Shown: piece by piece, positions 52,408 to 60,445 of the stretch
Numbering within the stretch: position 1 is the stretch's first letter
Layout: every line of letters starts with the position of its first letter
Assembly: GCA_913063405.1 (NCBI GenBank)
Contig: CAJXZB010000004.1
Coordinates: 81,533 to 145,532 of the forward strand
DNA: 64,000 nt
Direction: 5' to 3'
Source: an uncultured Ulvibacter sp.
GTDB lineage: Bacteria; Bacteroidota; Bacteroidia; Flavobacteriales; Flavobacteriaceae
Notes under the pieces: model-generated
Seen by the model: the letters and a program-made list of their open reading frames with translations, nothing else
What the model was told of the DNA's origin: nothing
The model's database searches: none
Made by a program: the position numbers and the translations under genes

Positions 52408-52431
52408 AGTGTTGATTTTTAGTTTAAAAAT

Positions 52432-52640
52432 CTATCTATGATTACCTACTCTAAAGTTACTGAAATTTTCTGTTTGGTCGATGAACTTTGCAAAATAAAC
52501 AATATTAAACGAAAAAAGCATCAAGTATACTCCTAAGATACTATTGGCAACTTTATCTCCTTTTCGTTTAAAAAAGAAAAAAAGGACAGGATGAAAGCTT
52601 GAAATGCAAAAAATAAAAAGATTATTTCCCAGAAATTCAT
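52432..52640 (-). pseudogene. Membrane-anchored AraC-type regulator, N-terminal fragment
   Basis: From ATG 52638-52640 the protein MNFWEIIFLFFAFQAFILSF, then one frame change, then KRKGDKVANSILGVYLMLFS and FNIVYFAKFIDQTENFSNF. Helix, short basic turn K-x-G-x-x-x-A-N and next helix is the usual start of the Bacteroidota regulators with an N-terminal 7TM part and a C-terminal AraC DNA-binding domain. Both the frame change and the early stop mark it as a remnant; the DNA-binding part is absent. Confidence 0.5.
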
Positions 52641-52671
52641 AACTCAATATAAATTAAATTTTAATTCCTTG

Positions 52672-53541
52672 CTAGGCAGTCTCAGCGTCTCTCACTTCAA
52701 AACCTAATGGAGAGACTTTCACTATCTTCTTTTTAATATTAAATCGGTCGCCATTGGCAAGAATGTGTGTCTTTAGGTTAGTAAGGGACATAGGGGTGCC
52801 GTCTTCCAAGATCTTATGATTGTTATGCTTGGTTTTTCTACCATCAAATACGATCACCATTCCTGAGCCAATTACTTCAAAGCCATTCTTTTTAATGACA
52901 AGTCCAGTATCCTCAGCAAGACCAATTCCTAAGAGTTTTGGAAACTTGGCAATCGCCTCGGCCATTCTTCCAAAGCGCCCACGACGAATAAAATGGGAGT
53001 CAATTATTAAATTAGGAATAAAGCTCATTCCCTCACCCATACCTACAGCACCCTTAACAAATGCTTCAGTACTGCTCCCACCGGTAATCATTTCGTGAGA
53101 CATACACATAGCTCCTGCACTTGTTCCTGCAATAACAAGGGGTTCGTTTTTATAGCGATCGAGTAAAATAGTATGTAAGGTGGTTCCTCCAATTTTTTGG
53201 GTAATCTTAGACTGATTTCCACCAGAAAACATAATACAATCGGCTTTTTTCATCAATTCGATATTCACTGGGTTTTCAGATTGTTCGCGTTCGCGAATAT
53301 CCATTACATGCAGATTGGTGCAACCAAGTTTTCCGAAGGCTTGTAAATAATTTTCTCCTACTTCTTCAGGAATGCTGGATGCCGTTGGAATAATAATGAT
53401 TAGTGAATCTTTTCCACCACATTCTTTGACAACACGGGATAAAATACCTTCGTCGATAAATTCCAAGTGGTAAGTTTCGTTTTCCTCGATTCCCTTGTCT
53501 TCATTTCCTCCAATGGGGATGAGGATTCCTTTTATACTCAT
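52672..53541 (-). CDS. cphB: Cyanophycinase
   Basis: Serine peptidase (S51-like fold) that degrades the storage polymer cyanophycin to beta-Asp-Arg dipeptides. 289 aa. Motifs: GILIPIGGNEDKG at the start, CIMFSGGNQSKITQ near 105 and the nucleophile elbow AGTSAGAMCMS with S141. A second loop ILDSHFIRRGRFGRM-like segment (LIIDSHFIRRGRFGR) lies near 180, and GIGLAEDTGL with VIGSGMVIVFDG follows. There is no signal peptide, so it acts inside the cell. It is divergent from cphA (190-base spacer) and next to the isoaspartyl peptidase, giving a full degradation path. The active-site elements look intact. Confidence 0.95.
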   Translation of the reverse strand: MSIKGILIPIGGNEDKGIEENETYHLEFIDEGILSRVVKECGGKDSLIIIIPTASSIPEEVGENYLQAFGKLGCTNLHVMDIREREQSENPVNIELMKKADCIMFSGGNQSKITQKIGGTTLHTILLDRYKNEPLVIAGTSAGAMCMSHEMITGGSSTEAFVKGAVGMGEGMSFIPNLIIDSHFIRRGRFGRMAEAIAKFPKLLGIGLAEDTGLVIKKNGFEVIGSGMVIVFDGRKTKHNNHKILEDGTPMSLTNLKTHILANGDRFNIKKKIVKVSPLGFEVRDAETA

Positions 53542-53561
53542 AAGGTTTGCTTTATTGGTGG

Positions 53562-53569
53562 CAAAAATA
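53562..53569 (-). promoter_or_regulatory. Possible -7 element (TATTTTTG) before cphB
   Basis: Minus-strand TATTTTTG matches TAnnTTTG, 21 bases before the cphB start codon. The -33 position holds T-rich sequence without a clear TTG. Confidence 0.4.
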
Positions 53570-53731
53570 CGGGTTTTGTTCTGAAAAAAATTATATATTT
53601 ATAATCTTTCACCTGTCTGTAATGTTGACTTATAGTCGGAAAGAAGTCACCAAAAAAATGATTTGATGTCTTTTTTGAAGAAAATTTGAAATTGAGATCA
53701 TTACGTAATATCTAATTAAAAACTAACCCAG

Positions 53732-56368
53732 ATGAAGATAAGAGAGATAAATGCCATGCGTGGCCCTAACTATTGGTCTGTACGACGTCATAAGTTAATT
53801 GTAATGGTTTTGGATCTAGAAGGGATGGAAGAGCGTCCCTCTAACAAAATAGATGGGTTTCGAGGGCGATTGGAAGATATGTTTCCAACCATGTACAGTC
53901 ATCGATGTTCTGTAGGGGAACCTGGCGGTTTTTTTCAGCGTGTTGAAGAAGGAACTTGGATGGGTCATATTATAGAGCATATAGCTTTAGAGATTCAGAC
54001 ATTAGCAGGAATGGATACAGGCTTCGGAAGAACACGTGGGTATGGTGAAGAAGGAGTTTACAATGTGGTTTTTTCTTATATCGAAGAGGATGCCGGGCGC
54101 TATGCTGCTAGGGCCGCTGTCCGAATTTGTGAAGCTTTAATTGCGGGTGAAGATTATAATCTAGAGGAAGATATTCAGGAAATGCGTGAGCTACGTGAAG
54201 CACAACGACTAGGTCCAAGCACAGGATCTATTGTTGAAGAGGCTGCTAGTAGAGGTATTCCTTGGATACGGTTGAATAAATATTCTTTGGTTCAATTAGG
54301 GTATGGGGCTAATCAGAAGAGAATTCAGGCTACGGTAACTTCAGAAACAAGCAGTATTGGAGTGGAGATTGCCTGTGATAAGGAAGACACCAAATATCTT
54401 CTAGAACAAGCTGAGGTTGAAGTACCAAGAGGTGATATTATTAGTAAAGAACGAAGTCTTGAAGAGGCTTGTAATTATGTGGGTTATCCTTTAGTAATAA
54501 AGCCTATCGATGGAAATCACGGAAGAGGTATTACCGTAGATATTGGAAATTATGAGGATGCAGTTGTAGCCTTTCATGCTGCCAAAGAGGTTTCTAGAAG
54601 AGTTATTGTAGAAAAGTTTGTCACAGGTGAAGATTACCGTCTATTGGTAATTAACCACGTTTTAGTTGCGGCGGCGATTAGAACACCAGCACATGTTATT
54701 GGTGATGGGAAGTCTACAATTAAGGAATTGGTGGATATGGTAAATGAAGACCCTCGTCGTGGTTATGGTCATGAAAATGTCCTTACTATGATTACCATGA
54801 ATAATTTAACACAAACGATTATCAAGGATGCTGGATATTCTGAAGATTCGGTACTGAAAAAAGGAGACCTACTTATTTTAAAAGATACAGCCAACCTTAG
54901 TACTGGAGGAACTGCCGAAGATGTTACAGATATTGTCCATCCAGCTAATGTATCAATGGCCGAACGCATTTCGAAAATTATAGACTTGGATATCTGCGGA
55001 ATTGACATCATGACCACGGATATTACAAAGCCATTGGCCGAAACTGGTGGCGCGATCCTTGAGGTCAACGCAGGACCAGGATTTAGAATGCACTTGGCAC
55101 CAACGACTGGATTGCCTAGAAATGTAGCCGCACCTGTAGTGGATAAACTGTTCCCGCAACAAGGAGACACAGGAAGAATTCCAATTGTAGCTATCAGTGG
55201 AACCAATGGAAAAACAACAACGACGCGTTTAATATCTCATATAGCTAAAATGAGTGGCTATAGAGTTGGGTATACAACCAGTGATGGAGTTTATATCCAA
55301 AATCGTTTGTTGATGAAAGGTGATTGTACTGGTCCTGCAAGCGCGGAGTTTGTGTTGAAAGATCCAACTGTTAATTTTGCTGTTTTGGAATCTGCTAGAG
55401 GAGGTTTGTTGCGCGCAGGTCTTGGATTTAAAAATTGTGATATCGGTATTGTAACTAATGTTGCTGCCGACCATTTAGGGCTAAAAGGAATACATACCAT
55501 TGAACAACTTGCCAAGGTAAAAGGAGTTATTCCTGAAACGGTACTTCCAGACGGTTATGCGATTTTAAATGCAGATGATGACCTAGCATATGATATGAAA
55601 AGAGGAATCGACTGCAACCTTGCTTTGTTTTCAATGGATGAAAATAATCCGCGTATTCAAGCCTTGCAAAAAATGGGAGGAATTACTGCTATTTATGAAA
55701 ATGGGTTTATCACCATTTGTCGTGGTACCTGGAAAATGCGAATAATGAAAGCTGAAGATATTCCTTTGACATATGGAGGGAAGGCTACTTTTATGATTCA
55801 GAATGTATTGCCTGCTATATTAGCCGCAAATATTAGAGGAATCAGCATTGAAGATATGAAGGCCGCACTAGAAACCTTTATTCCATCGGCTTCTCAAACT
55901 CCTGGTAGACTTAATTTATTCGAATTTGAAAACTTTACAATTCTATTGGATTACGCTCATAATCCTGCGGGAATGAGAGCGCTTCAGAAATTTATAAATA
56001 ACCTTGAGTGTACAGTAAAGGTTGGAATTATTGCGGGAATTGGTGATAGGCGAGAAGAAGATAATAACGAAATGGGAGCTATAGCTGCCGATATGTTCGA
56101 TGAGATTATCATTCGTCAAGACAAACGCTTGAGAGGGAAGACTGAAGAAGAACTTATAAAGATGCTCGATGATGGAATTAAAGCAAAAGATCCGAATAAA
56201 AAAACTACGATAATACCTTCAGAAAAAGAAGCAATAACCTATGCCGTAAATAATGCAGTTAAAGGATCGCTTATTATTTTGTGTAGTGATGTAATTCCGG
56301 ATGCGTTGGATTTGGTTCAGAAATTTAAAGCGCAAGAAGCAAGTGGAGAAGTGGTATTTTCTCAATAA
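53732..56368 (+). CDS. cphA: Cyanophycin synthetase
   Basis: Makes multi-L-arginyl-poly-L-aspartate without a ribosome, adding Asp to the chain and Arg to each Asp side chain with ATP. The 878-aa length is standard for CphA1. The N-terminal domain (1-160) is followed by an ATP-grasp domain (about 170-475) with YPLVIKPIDGNHGRGITVD and CGIDIMTTDITKPL, ending EVNAGPGFRMH. A Mur-ligase-like domain (about 485-870) has the P-loop GTNGKTTTT (490-498) and ESARGGLLRAGLGF. LLDYAHNPAGMRAL and the R-rich GIIAGIGDRREEDN follow. The start ATG has no strong ribosome-binding site, normal in Bacteroidota. Confidence 0.97.
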   Translation: MKIREINAMRGPNYWSVRRHKLIVMVLDLEGMEERPSNKIDGFRGRLEDMFPTMYSHRCSVGEPGGFFQRVEEGTWMGHIIEHIALEIQTLAGMDTGFGRTRGYGEEGVYNVVFSYIEEDAGRYAARAAVRICEALIAGEDYNLEEDIQEMRELREAQRLGPSTGSIVEEAASRGIPWIRLNKYSLVQLGYGANQKRIQATVTSETSSIGVEIACDKEDTKYLLEQAEVEVPRGDIISKERSLEEACNYVGYPLVIKPIDGNHGRGITVDIGNYEDAVVAFHAAKEVSRRVIVEKFVTGEDYRLLVINHVLVAAAIRTPAHVIGDGKSTIKELVDMVNEDPRRGYGHENVLTMITMNNLTQTIIKDAGYSEDSVLKKGDLLILKDTANLSTGGTAEDVTDIVHPANVSMAERISKIIDLDICGIDIMTTDITKPLAETGGAILEVNAGPGFRMHLAPTTGLPRNVAAPVVDKLFPQQGDTGRIPIVAISGTNGKTTTTRLISHIAKMSGYRVGYTTSDGVYIQNRLLMKGDCTGPASAEFVLKDPTVNFAVLESARGGLLRAGLGFKNCDIGIVTNVAADHLGLKGIHTIEQLAKVKGVIPETVLPDGYAILNADDDLAYDMKRGIDCNLALFSMDENNPRIQALQKMGGITAIYENGFITICRGTWKMRIMKAEDIPLTYGGKATFMIQNVLPAILAANIRGISIEDMKAALETFIPSASQTPGRLNLFEFENFTILLDYAHNPAGMRALQKFINNLECTVKVGIIAGIGDRREEDNNEMGAIAADMFDEIIIRQDKRLRGKTEEELIKMLDDGIKAKDPNKKTTIIPSEKEAITYAVNNAVKGSLIILCSDVIPDALDLVQKFKAQEASGEVVFSQ

Positions 56369-56390
56369 ATCTTGCCGAGTTATAAAGATA

Positions 56391-56418
56391 AAAAAGCTGC
56401 TTCCCCAAGCGGCTTTTT
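56391..56418 (+). terminator. Rho-independent terminator after cphA
   Basis: Arms 56391-56402 and 56407-56418 (12 bp with one G-T, CCCC loop, T5 end), 22 bases after the cphA stop. Confidence 0.85.
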
Positions 56419-56597
56419 ATCCTCAAATACCAATATTGAATATTCAACTTTGGTTGGTTACATAAGTTAATTGCAATCAAAAATACAGTTGTCATTTAAA
56501 CCTTGGATTATCAAACCATTAACATAAGTCTATATTTTGTGTTCCTAGATTGGATAGTAATGACTATACAAAAATAAATATTATAGATGTTTTATGG

Positions 56598-56615
56598 CTC
56601 TATGAAATCATAGAG
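56598..56615. terminator. 8-bp hairpin with TTTT following
   Basis: CTCTATGA and TCATAGAG, nearly adjacent arms, then TTTTG. It could end a short transcript. Confidence 0.4.
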
Positions 56616-56667
56616 TTTTGAAAATATAGGTTTTCTGCGATGAAAGTTAGAGGCTATATGAAAATAG

Positions 56668-56695
56668 AAAAGCCACCACAGATGTGGTGACTTTT
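56668..56695. terminator. Bidirectional hairpin with A4/T4 ends
   Basis: CACCAC/GTGGTG stem with AGAT loop, extended by AAAAG/CTTTT past one mismatch. Terminator-like in both directions. Confidence 0.55.
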
Positions 56696-56985
56696 CGCCC
56701 CAAATTTGACCGATAACCGAAGTCATCAACCTACTTATGAAGAGTAAAGCTACAGAATTTTATTGATTGAATTTCTCGTTGTAAGAATATACCCATTTGA
56801 TTTTCAAGTTTTAAGATGCAAATATCTGGTTAGAGTTTTACTTTCTATATTCAAAAATTTGAGTATATAGATACCATATGATGATAGGAAAAAGAGGTAA
56901 TTTGGCTTAGCCATATTCATTAAAAACCAGATTTGACCAGAATAATAGCCGTAAAGAAGGAACAAAACTGTACTTTTTGAAATAA

Positions 56986-57003
56986 CCTAAGAGTAATCTT
57001 AGG
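56986..57003 (-). terminator. Hairpin after the glycosylasparaginase gene
   Basis: CCTAAGA (56986-56992) and TCTTAGG (56997-57003), four-base loop, 14 bases after the stop codon of the minus-strand gene. Confidence 0.6.
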
Positions 57004-57017
57004 CTTGGTGATATAAA

Positions 57018-58022
57018 CTAGGGTTTGAAATAAAAACCTACAGGTGTATTGATATTCTTGTCATTTTGATAGGTCATTGTCGAAAACCCTTCATGAATAC
57101 AATAGGCTCCTGTTTCTCCAGCTTTGTTAAGTGCTATATAACCTACTTGAAAATCTTTGAAATTTGAATTTTTTTTGACAATACGACCAATAGCTTCTTC
57201 ACAAGCTTCTTGAGGTGTTCTTCCTTGTCGCATAAGTTCAACAATTAGAAAACTCCCAACCGTTTTAAGCACTTCTTCTCCCATTCCTGTTGCTGTTGCT
57301 CCGCCTATCTCATTATCGATAAATAGCCCAGCACCAATAATAGGAGAATCTCCTACACGCCCCGCCATTTTATAGGCAAGTCCACTAGTGGTGCAGCCTC
57401 CTGAGATATCTCCGTTTTTATCAATAGCGAGCATTCCAATCGTATCATGGTTTTCTATATTTATTATAGGTTTATAGGCAGATGTCTTTTTCCATTCCTT
57501 CCATTCTTTTTTAGACAATTCAGTAAGTAGATTTTGGTGTTTAAACCCTTGGGATACGGCATATTGCTCGGCGCCTAGTCCCGCCAGAATTACATGAGGG
57601 GTCTCTTCCATGACCTTTCGTGCCACAGAAATGGCGTTCGCAATATTTTGCATATAAACAACAGCTCCATAATTACCTTCTTTATTCATAATACAGGCGT
57701 CTAGAGTCACATTTCCATCACGATCTGGACGTCCCCCAAGCCCAACAGATTGGCCTTCAGCGTTTTCTTCCTCGACATTACAGCCTTGTTCAATGGCTTC
57801 TAGAGCGGACTTTCCTTCTTGTAAAACTATCCAGGCCTTAGCTGTAGCATTTGGAACTTCCCAAGTTGCAAATACTATTGGTGTTGAACCATTTGTAATT
57901 GCTGCTGTGGTTAACGTCTCTTGAGAGTCTTTTTTTATGTCGTTGCAACCAATAGCCGAAGCTCCAGCAACTATACCAAGACTGGTTAACGATGCATTTT
58001 GAATAAATTTTCTTCTTTTCAT
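57018..58022 (-). CDS. Exported N4-(beta-N-acetylglucosaminyl)-L-asparaginase (glycosylasparaginase), 334 aa
   Basis: Ntn-hydrolase that cleaves the bond between GlcNAc and asparagine or similar amides. The start MKRRKFIQNASLTSLGIVAG has the twin-arginine RRKF motif plus a hydrophobic stretch, and a cysteine follows (AIGCND), so it is probably exported by Tat and may be lipid-anchored. Later come GLGGRPDRDGNVTLDACIM, the autocleavage site HDTIGMLAIDKNGDISGG with nucleophile T194, and GRVGDSPIIGAG. It is related to the isoaspartyl peptidase at 50.8 kb. Its place after the cyanophycin genes suggests a linked amide/peptide scavenging role, although host or algal glycopeptide use is equally possible. 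Confidence 0.92.
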   Translation of the reverse strand: MKRRKFIQNASLTSLGIVAGASAIGCNDIKKDSQETLTTAAITNGSTPIVFATWEVPNATAKAWIVLQEGKSALEAIEQGCNVEEENAEGQSVGLGGRPDRDGNVTLDACIMNKEGNYGAVVYMQNIANAISVARKVMEETPHVILAGLGAEQYAVSQGFKHQNLLTELSKKEWKEWKKTSAYKPIINIENHDTIGMLAIDKNGDISGGCTTSGLAYKMAGRVGDSPIIGAGLFIDNEIGGATATGMGEEVLKTVGSFLIVELMRQGRTPQEACEEAIGRIVKKNSNFKDFQVGYIALNKAGETGAYCIHEGFSTMTYQNDKNINTPVGFYFKP

Positions 58023-58186
58023 AGTTAGGTGCTTTAAAGACTTCAGGTGAGTTCCGAAGAGTTTATGAATGTAAGCTTAGTAACAATTAGTATCAGTGGT
58101 CAAAAGATACAAAAAACAGTTAAAAAAAAGTGAATGTTATTTTCAGACTTCTGAAACATAGTATCTTTAAAAAATAACTACAATTT

Positions 58187-59431
58187 ATGGGGATACGTCT
58201 CATTATTTTTATTGCCATTCTTTCTATTTTAGATTTTTATGCTTTTCAGGTGATAAAAACACTCACCAAAAGTCAGTGGATCCATTGGATTTATATTTTG
58301 TTATCCATTAGTGTTTTGGGGTATATGGTATACGCATTTATGACATACGATAGAAGTGTTGGTCCAACAAAGGAAAGCTTGAGGGTGGCGGGGATATTTT
58401 TACTATTTTTTGTTCCGAAATTGGTATTGCTACTTTTTATGTTTGGAGAGGATATTATCCGAGTGATTGTAGGTGGCTATAATTACATCACAGACTCGCT
58501 ATTAGATAGAAAGGCTGCGGAGTTTATTCCCTCTAGGCGAAAGTTTGTAAGTCAAATAGCAATGGGAGCTGCTGCAATTCCCTTTGCCTCTTTTATTTAC
58601 GGAATGTTCAAGGGCAAGTATAACTTTAAGGTGCTTACCCATGTACTCCATTTTGATGATTTACCTGAAGCTTTTGATGGATTCCGAATCACACAAATTA
58701 GTGATATACATTCAGGTAGTTTTGACGACCCTAAAAAAATAGAGTATGCAATTGATTTGATTAATGAGCAAGAAAACGATATTTTATTATTTACTGGAGA
58801 TATAGTAAATACAAAGGCCGAAGAAATGGACCCTTGGATTGATACCTTTAAACGAATTAAAACACCTGCATTTGGTAAATATTCAGTGCTTGGGAATCAT
58901 GATTATGGAGAGTATGTTAGCTGGTCCTCAGAAATAGAAAAAGAAGCAAATTTCCAAGCAATTAAAGATATCCATAAGAAAATCGATTTTAGGTTACTTC
59001 TGAATGAAAGCGCATTTGTCGAAAAAGATGGAGACCGACTTGCAATAATAGGTGTTGAGAACTGGGGGCATAATTTTAAAAAAGCTGGAGACTTAAAAAA
59101 AGCTTCTGAAGCAACATCAAAGGAAGATTTTAAAATTCTCTTAAGCCATGATCCAAGTCATTGGGAACATGAGGTGAAGGAAGATCATCATAACTATCAT
59201 CTCACGTTGAGCGGTCATACGCACGGATTTCAGTTCGGAATTGAAATCCCAGGAATTTTTAAATGGAGTCCCGTGCAATATGTTTACAAGCAATGGGCAG
59301 GAATATATAAGGAGTTTGGAAGGTATATAAATGTCAATCGAGGATTTGGTTTTCATGCCTATCCTGGACGGGTTGGAATATGGCCCGAGATCACGGTCAT
59401 TCAGCTTAAAAAGGGACGTAAAACCGCATAA
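58187..59431 (+). CDS. Membrane-bound metallophosphoesterase (YkuE/calcineurin-like), 414 aa
   Basis: Four or so N-terminal helices (1-135) are followed by a calcineurin-like phosphoesterase domain. The metal ligands are in order: FRITQISDIHSGS (Asp, His; about 168-180), LLFTGDIVN, YSVLGNHDYGEYV, LLSHDPSHW and LTLSGHTHGFQFG. The set is complete, so the enzyme is probably active on a phospho-ester or pyrophosphate. The YkuE-like subgroup is often proposed to act on lipid-linked sugars or UDP-sugar precursors; the substrate here is unknown. The small thioredoxin-fold gene follows 64 bases later. Confidence 0.9.
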   Translation: MGIRLIIFIAILSILDFYAFQVIKTLTKSQWIHWIYILLSISVLGYMVYAFMTYDRSVGPTKESLRVAGIFLLFFVPKLVLLLFMFGEDIIRVIVGGYNYITDSLLDRKAAEFIPSRRKFVSQIAMGAAAIPFASFIYGMFKGKYNFKVLTHVLHFDDLPEAFDGFRITQISDIHSGSFDDPKKIEYAIDLINEQENDILLFTGDIVNTKAEEMDPWIDTFKRIKTPAFGKYSVLGNHDYGEYVSWSSEIEKEANFQAIKDIHKKIDFRLLLNESAFVEKDGDRLAIIGVENWGHNFKKAGDLKKASEATSKEDFKILLSHDPSHWEHEVKEDHHNYHLTLSGHTHGFQFGIEIPGIFKWSPVQYVYKQWAGIYKEFGRYINVNRGFGFHAYPGRVGIWPEITVIQLKKGRKTA

Positions 59432-59455
59432 GCATTATAATTGCGCTGGAAATAC

Positions 59456-59463
59456 TATATTTG
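59456..59463 (+). promoter_or_regulatory. Possible -7 element (TATATTTG) before the thioredoxin-fold gene
   Basis: Matches TAnnTTTG, 33 bases before the start codon; -33 element not evident at 19 bases. Confidence 0.4.
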
Positions 59464-59495
59464 TATAACAATTGTTCAAGTAACACTTTAAATAG

Positions 59496-59792
59496 ATGTC
59501 AAAATTTGGAGAATTAATAGAGACCAGAGTACCGGTTTTATTAGATTTTTATGCCGACTGGGATGATGCCTGTAAGGGGATGCACCCAGTATTACGGGAC
59601 GTTGCCGCAGCGCTTGGGGACAAGGCACGCGTTATTAAAATAGACGTTGAAAAAAATCAAGAACTAGCCGAAGCGTTACGAGTAAAGGGCCTGCCAACAC
59701 TTATGATTTATAAAGCCGGTGAGATGAAATGGCGTCAGAGTGGAGAACAAGATGCCAATACACTTATTGGCCTGGTGAAGGAATTTGTTTAG
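59496..59792 (+). CDS. Thioredoxin-fold protein with degenerate active site, 98 aa
   Basis: Small single-domain thioredoxin fold (98 aa): VPVLLDFYADWDDACKGMHP, VIKIDVEKNQ, the cis-proline segment VKGLPTLMIYKAGE and a C-terminal helix. The usual WCGPC is WDDAC: the nucleophilic first cysteine is replaced by Asp and only the second Cys remains. It cannot be a normal disulfide reductase. It might bind a partner, form mixed disulfides through the remaining Cys, or handle glutathione-like thiols. No signal peptide, so cytoplasmic. It converges with the polysaccharide deacetylase gene, six bases apart. Confidence 0.85.
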   Translation: MSKFGELIETRVPVLLDFYADWDDACKGMHPVLRDVAAALGDKARVIKIDVEKNQELAEALRVKGLPTLMIYKAGEMKWRQSGEQDANTLIGLVKEFV

Positions 59793-59797
59793 AGATT

Positions 59798-60439
59798 CTA
59801 TAGCGCCTTACTTTCCCAATTATTTTCAGAAACAATCTTTAATACTTTTGGTAGAACATACCTAAGTTTTTTAGCTGCCTTAAGGCTGTCGTGAAAAACT
59901 ATAATGCTTCCTACTTCCATATTTTTTAATACGTTCTGAAGGCATCTTTCATTCGAAATAGAAGTGTCAAAATCTGCACTTAAAACGTCCCACATGATTA
60001 TTTTAAAACCTTTCCTTCGAAGGATTTTTGATTGTGTCGATGTAAGTTTGCCATAAGGTGGTCTAAAGAGGGAGGTACGAGTCGAGTTTTTTAAACTTTT
60101 TTCAACTTCAGTTTCGGCTAGAAGTACATTTTCAGCATACTTTTTCGTATTCGAATTCCACCCATTTAGATGATGAAAGGTATGGTTGCCAATAGTATGG
60201 CCTTCAGAAATTATACGCTGGAAAATAGCATGATGCTTTCGAACATTATCTCCAATACAGAAAAAGGTGCCTTTAAAATTGTATTTTTTCAGTTCATCAA
60301 GTACCCAAGGTGTAATTTCAGGAATGGGGCCGTCATCAAACGTAAGATAGACAGTATTTTTATTATTTGGTAACGCCCAAACTCGCTTCGGAAATATCCG
60401 CTGTACAAGTCTGGGCGTTTTGACCAAATAAGATTTCAC
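59798..60439 (-). CDS. Polysaccharide deacetylase (NodB family), 213 aa
   Basis: Carbohydrate esterase 4 (NodB homology) that removes acetyl groups from GlcNAc in chitin-like polymers or peptidoglycan. Motif 1 is VYLTFDDGPIPEITPW (Asp pair), motif 2 is the metal-binding IGNHTFHHLNGW, motif 3 is LFRPPYGKLTS and motif 4 has MWDVLSADFD. The end SIIVFHDSLKAAKKL carries the last catalytic His. No signal peptide or membrane helix is evident, so a cytoplasmic-face or unusual export position is possible. It follows the DUF2723 gene by six bases, so both are co-transcribed. Confidence 0.92.
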   Translation of the reverse strand: MKSYLVKTPRLVQRIFPKRVWALPNNKNTVYLTFDDGPIPEITPWVLDELKKYNFKGTFFCIGDNVRKHHAIFQRIISEGHTIGNHTFHHLNGWNSNTKKYAENVLLAETEVEKSLKNSTRTSLFRPPYGKLTSTQSKILRRKGFKIIMWDVLSADFDTSISNERCLQNVLKNMEVGSIIVFHDSLKAAKKLRYVLPKVLKIVSENNWESKAL

Positions 60440-60445
60440 GCTTTA

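Larger units (their letters stand above)
56369..57017. other. Intergenic stretch after cphA
   Basis: No convincing gene. It contains three plus-strand-type hairpins (56391-56418, 56598-56615, 56668-56695) and one hairpin (56986-57003) just after the stop codon of the minus-strand glycosylasparaginase gene. The number of hairpins in 650 bases leaves room for an unrecognised small RNA between 56420 and 56700. Confidence 0.5.
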
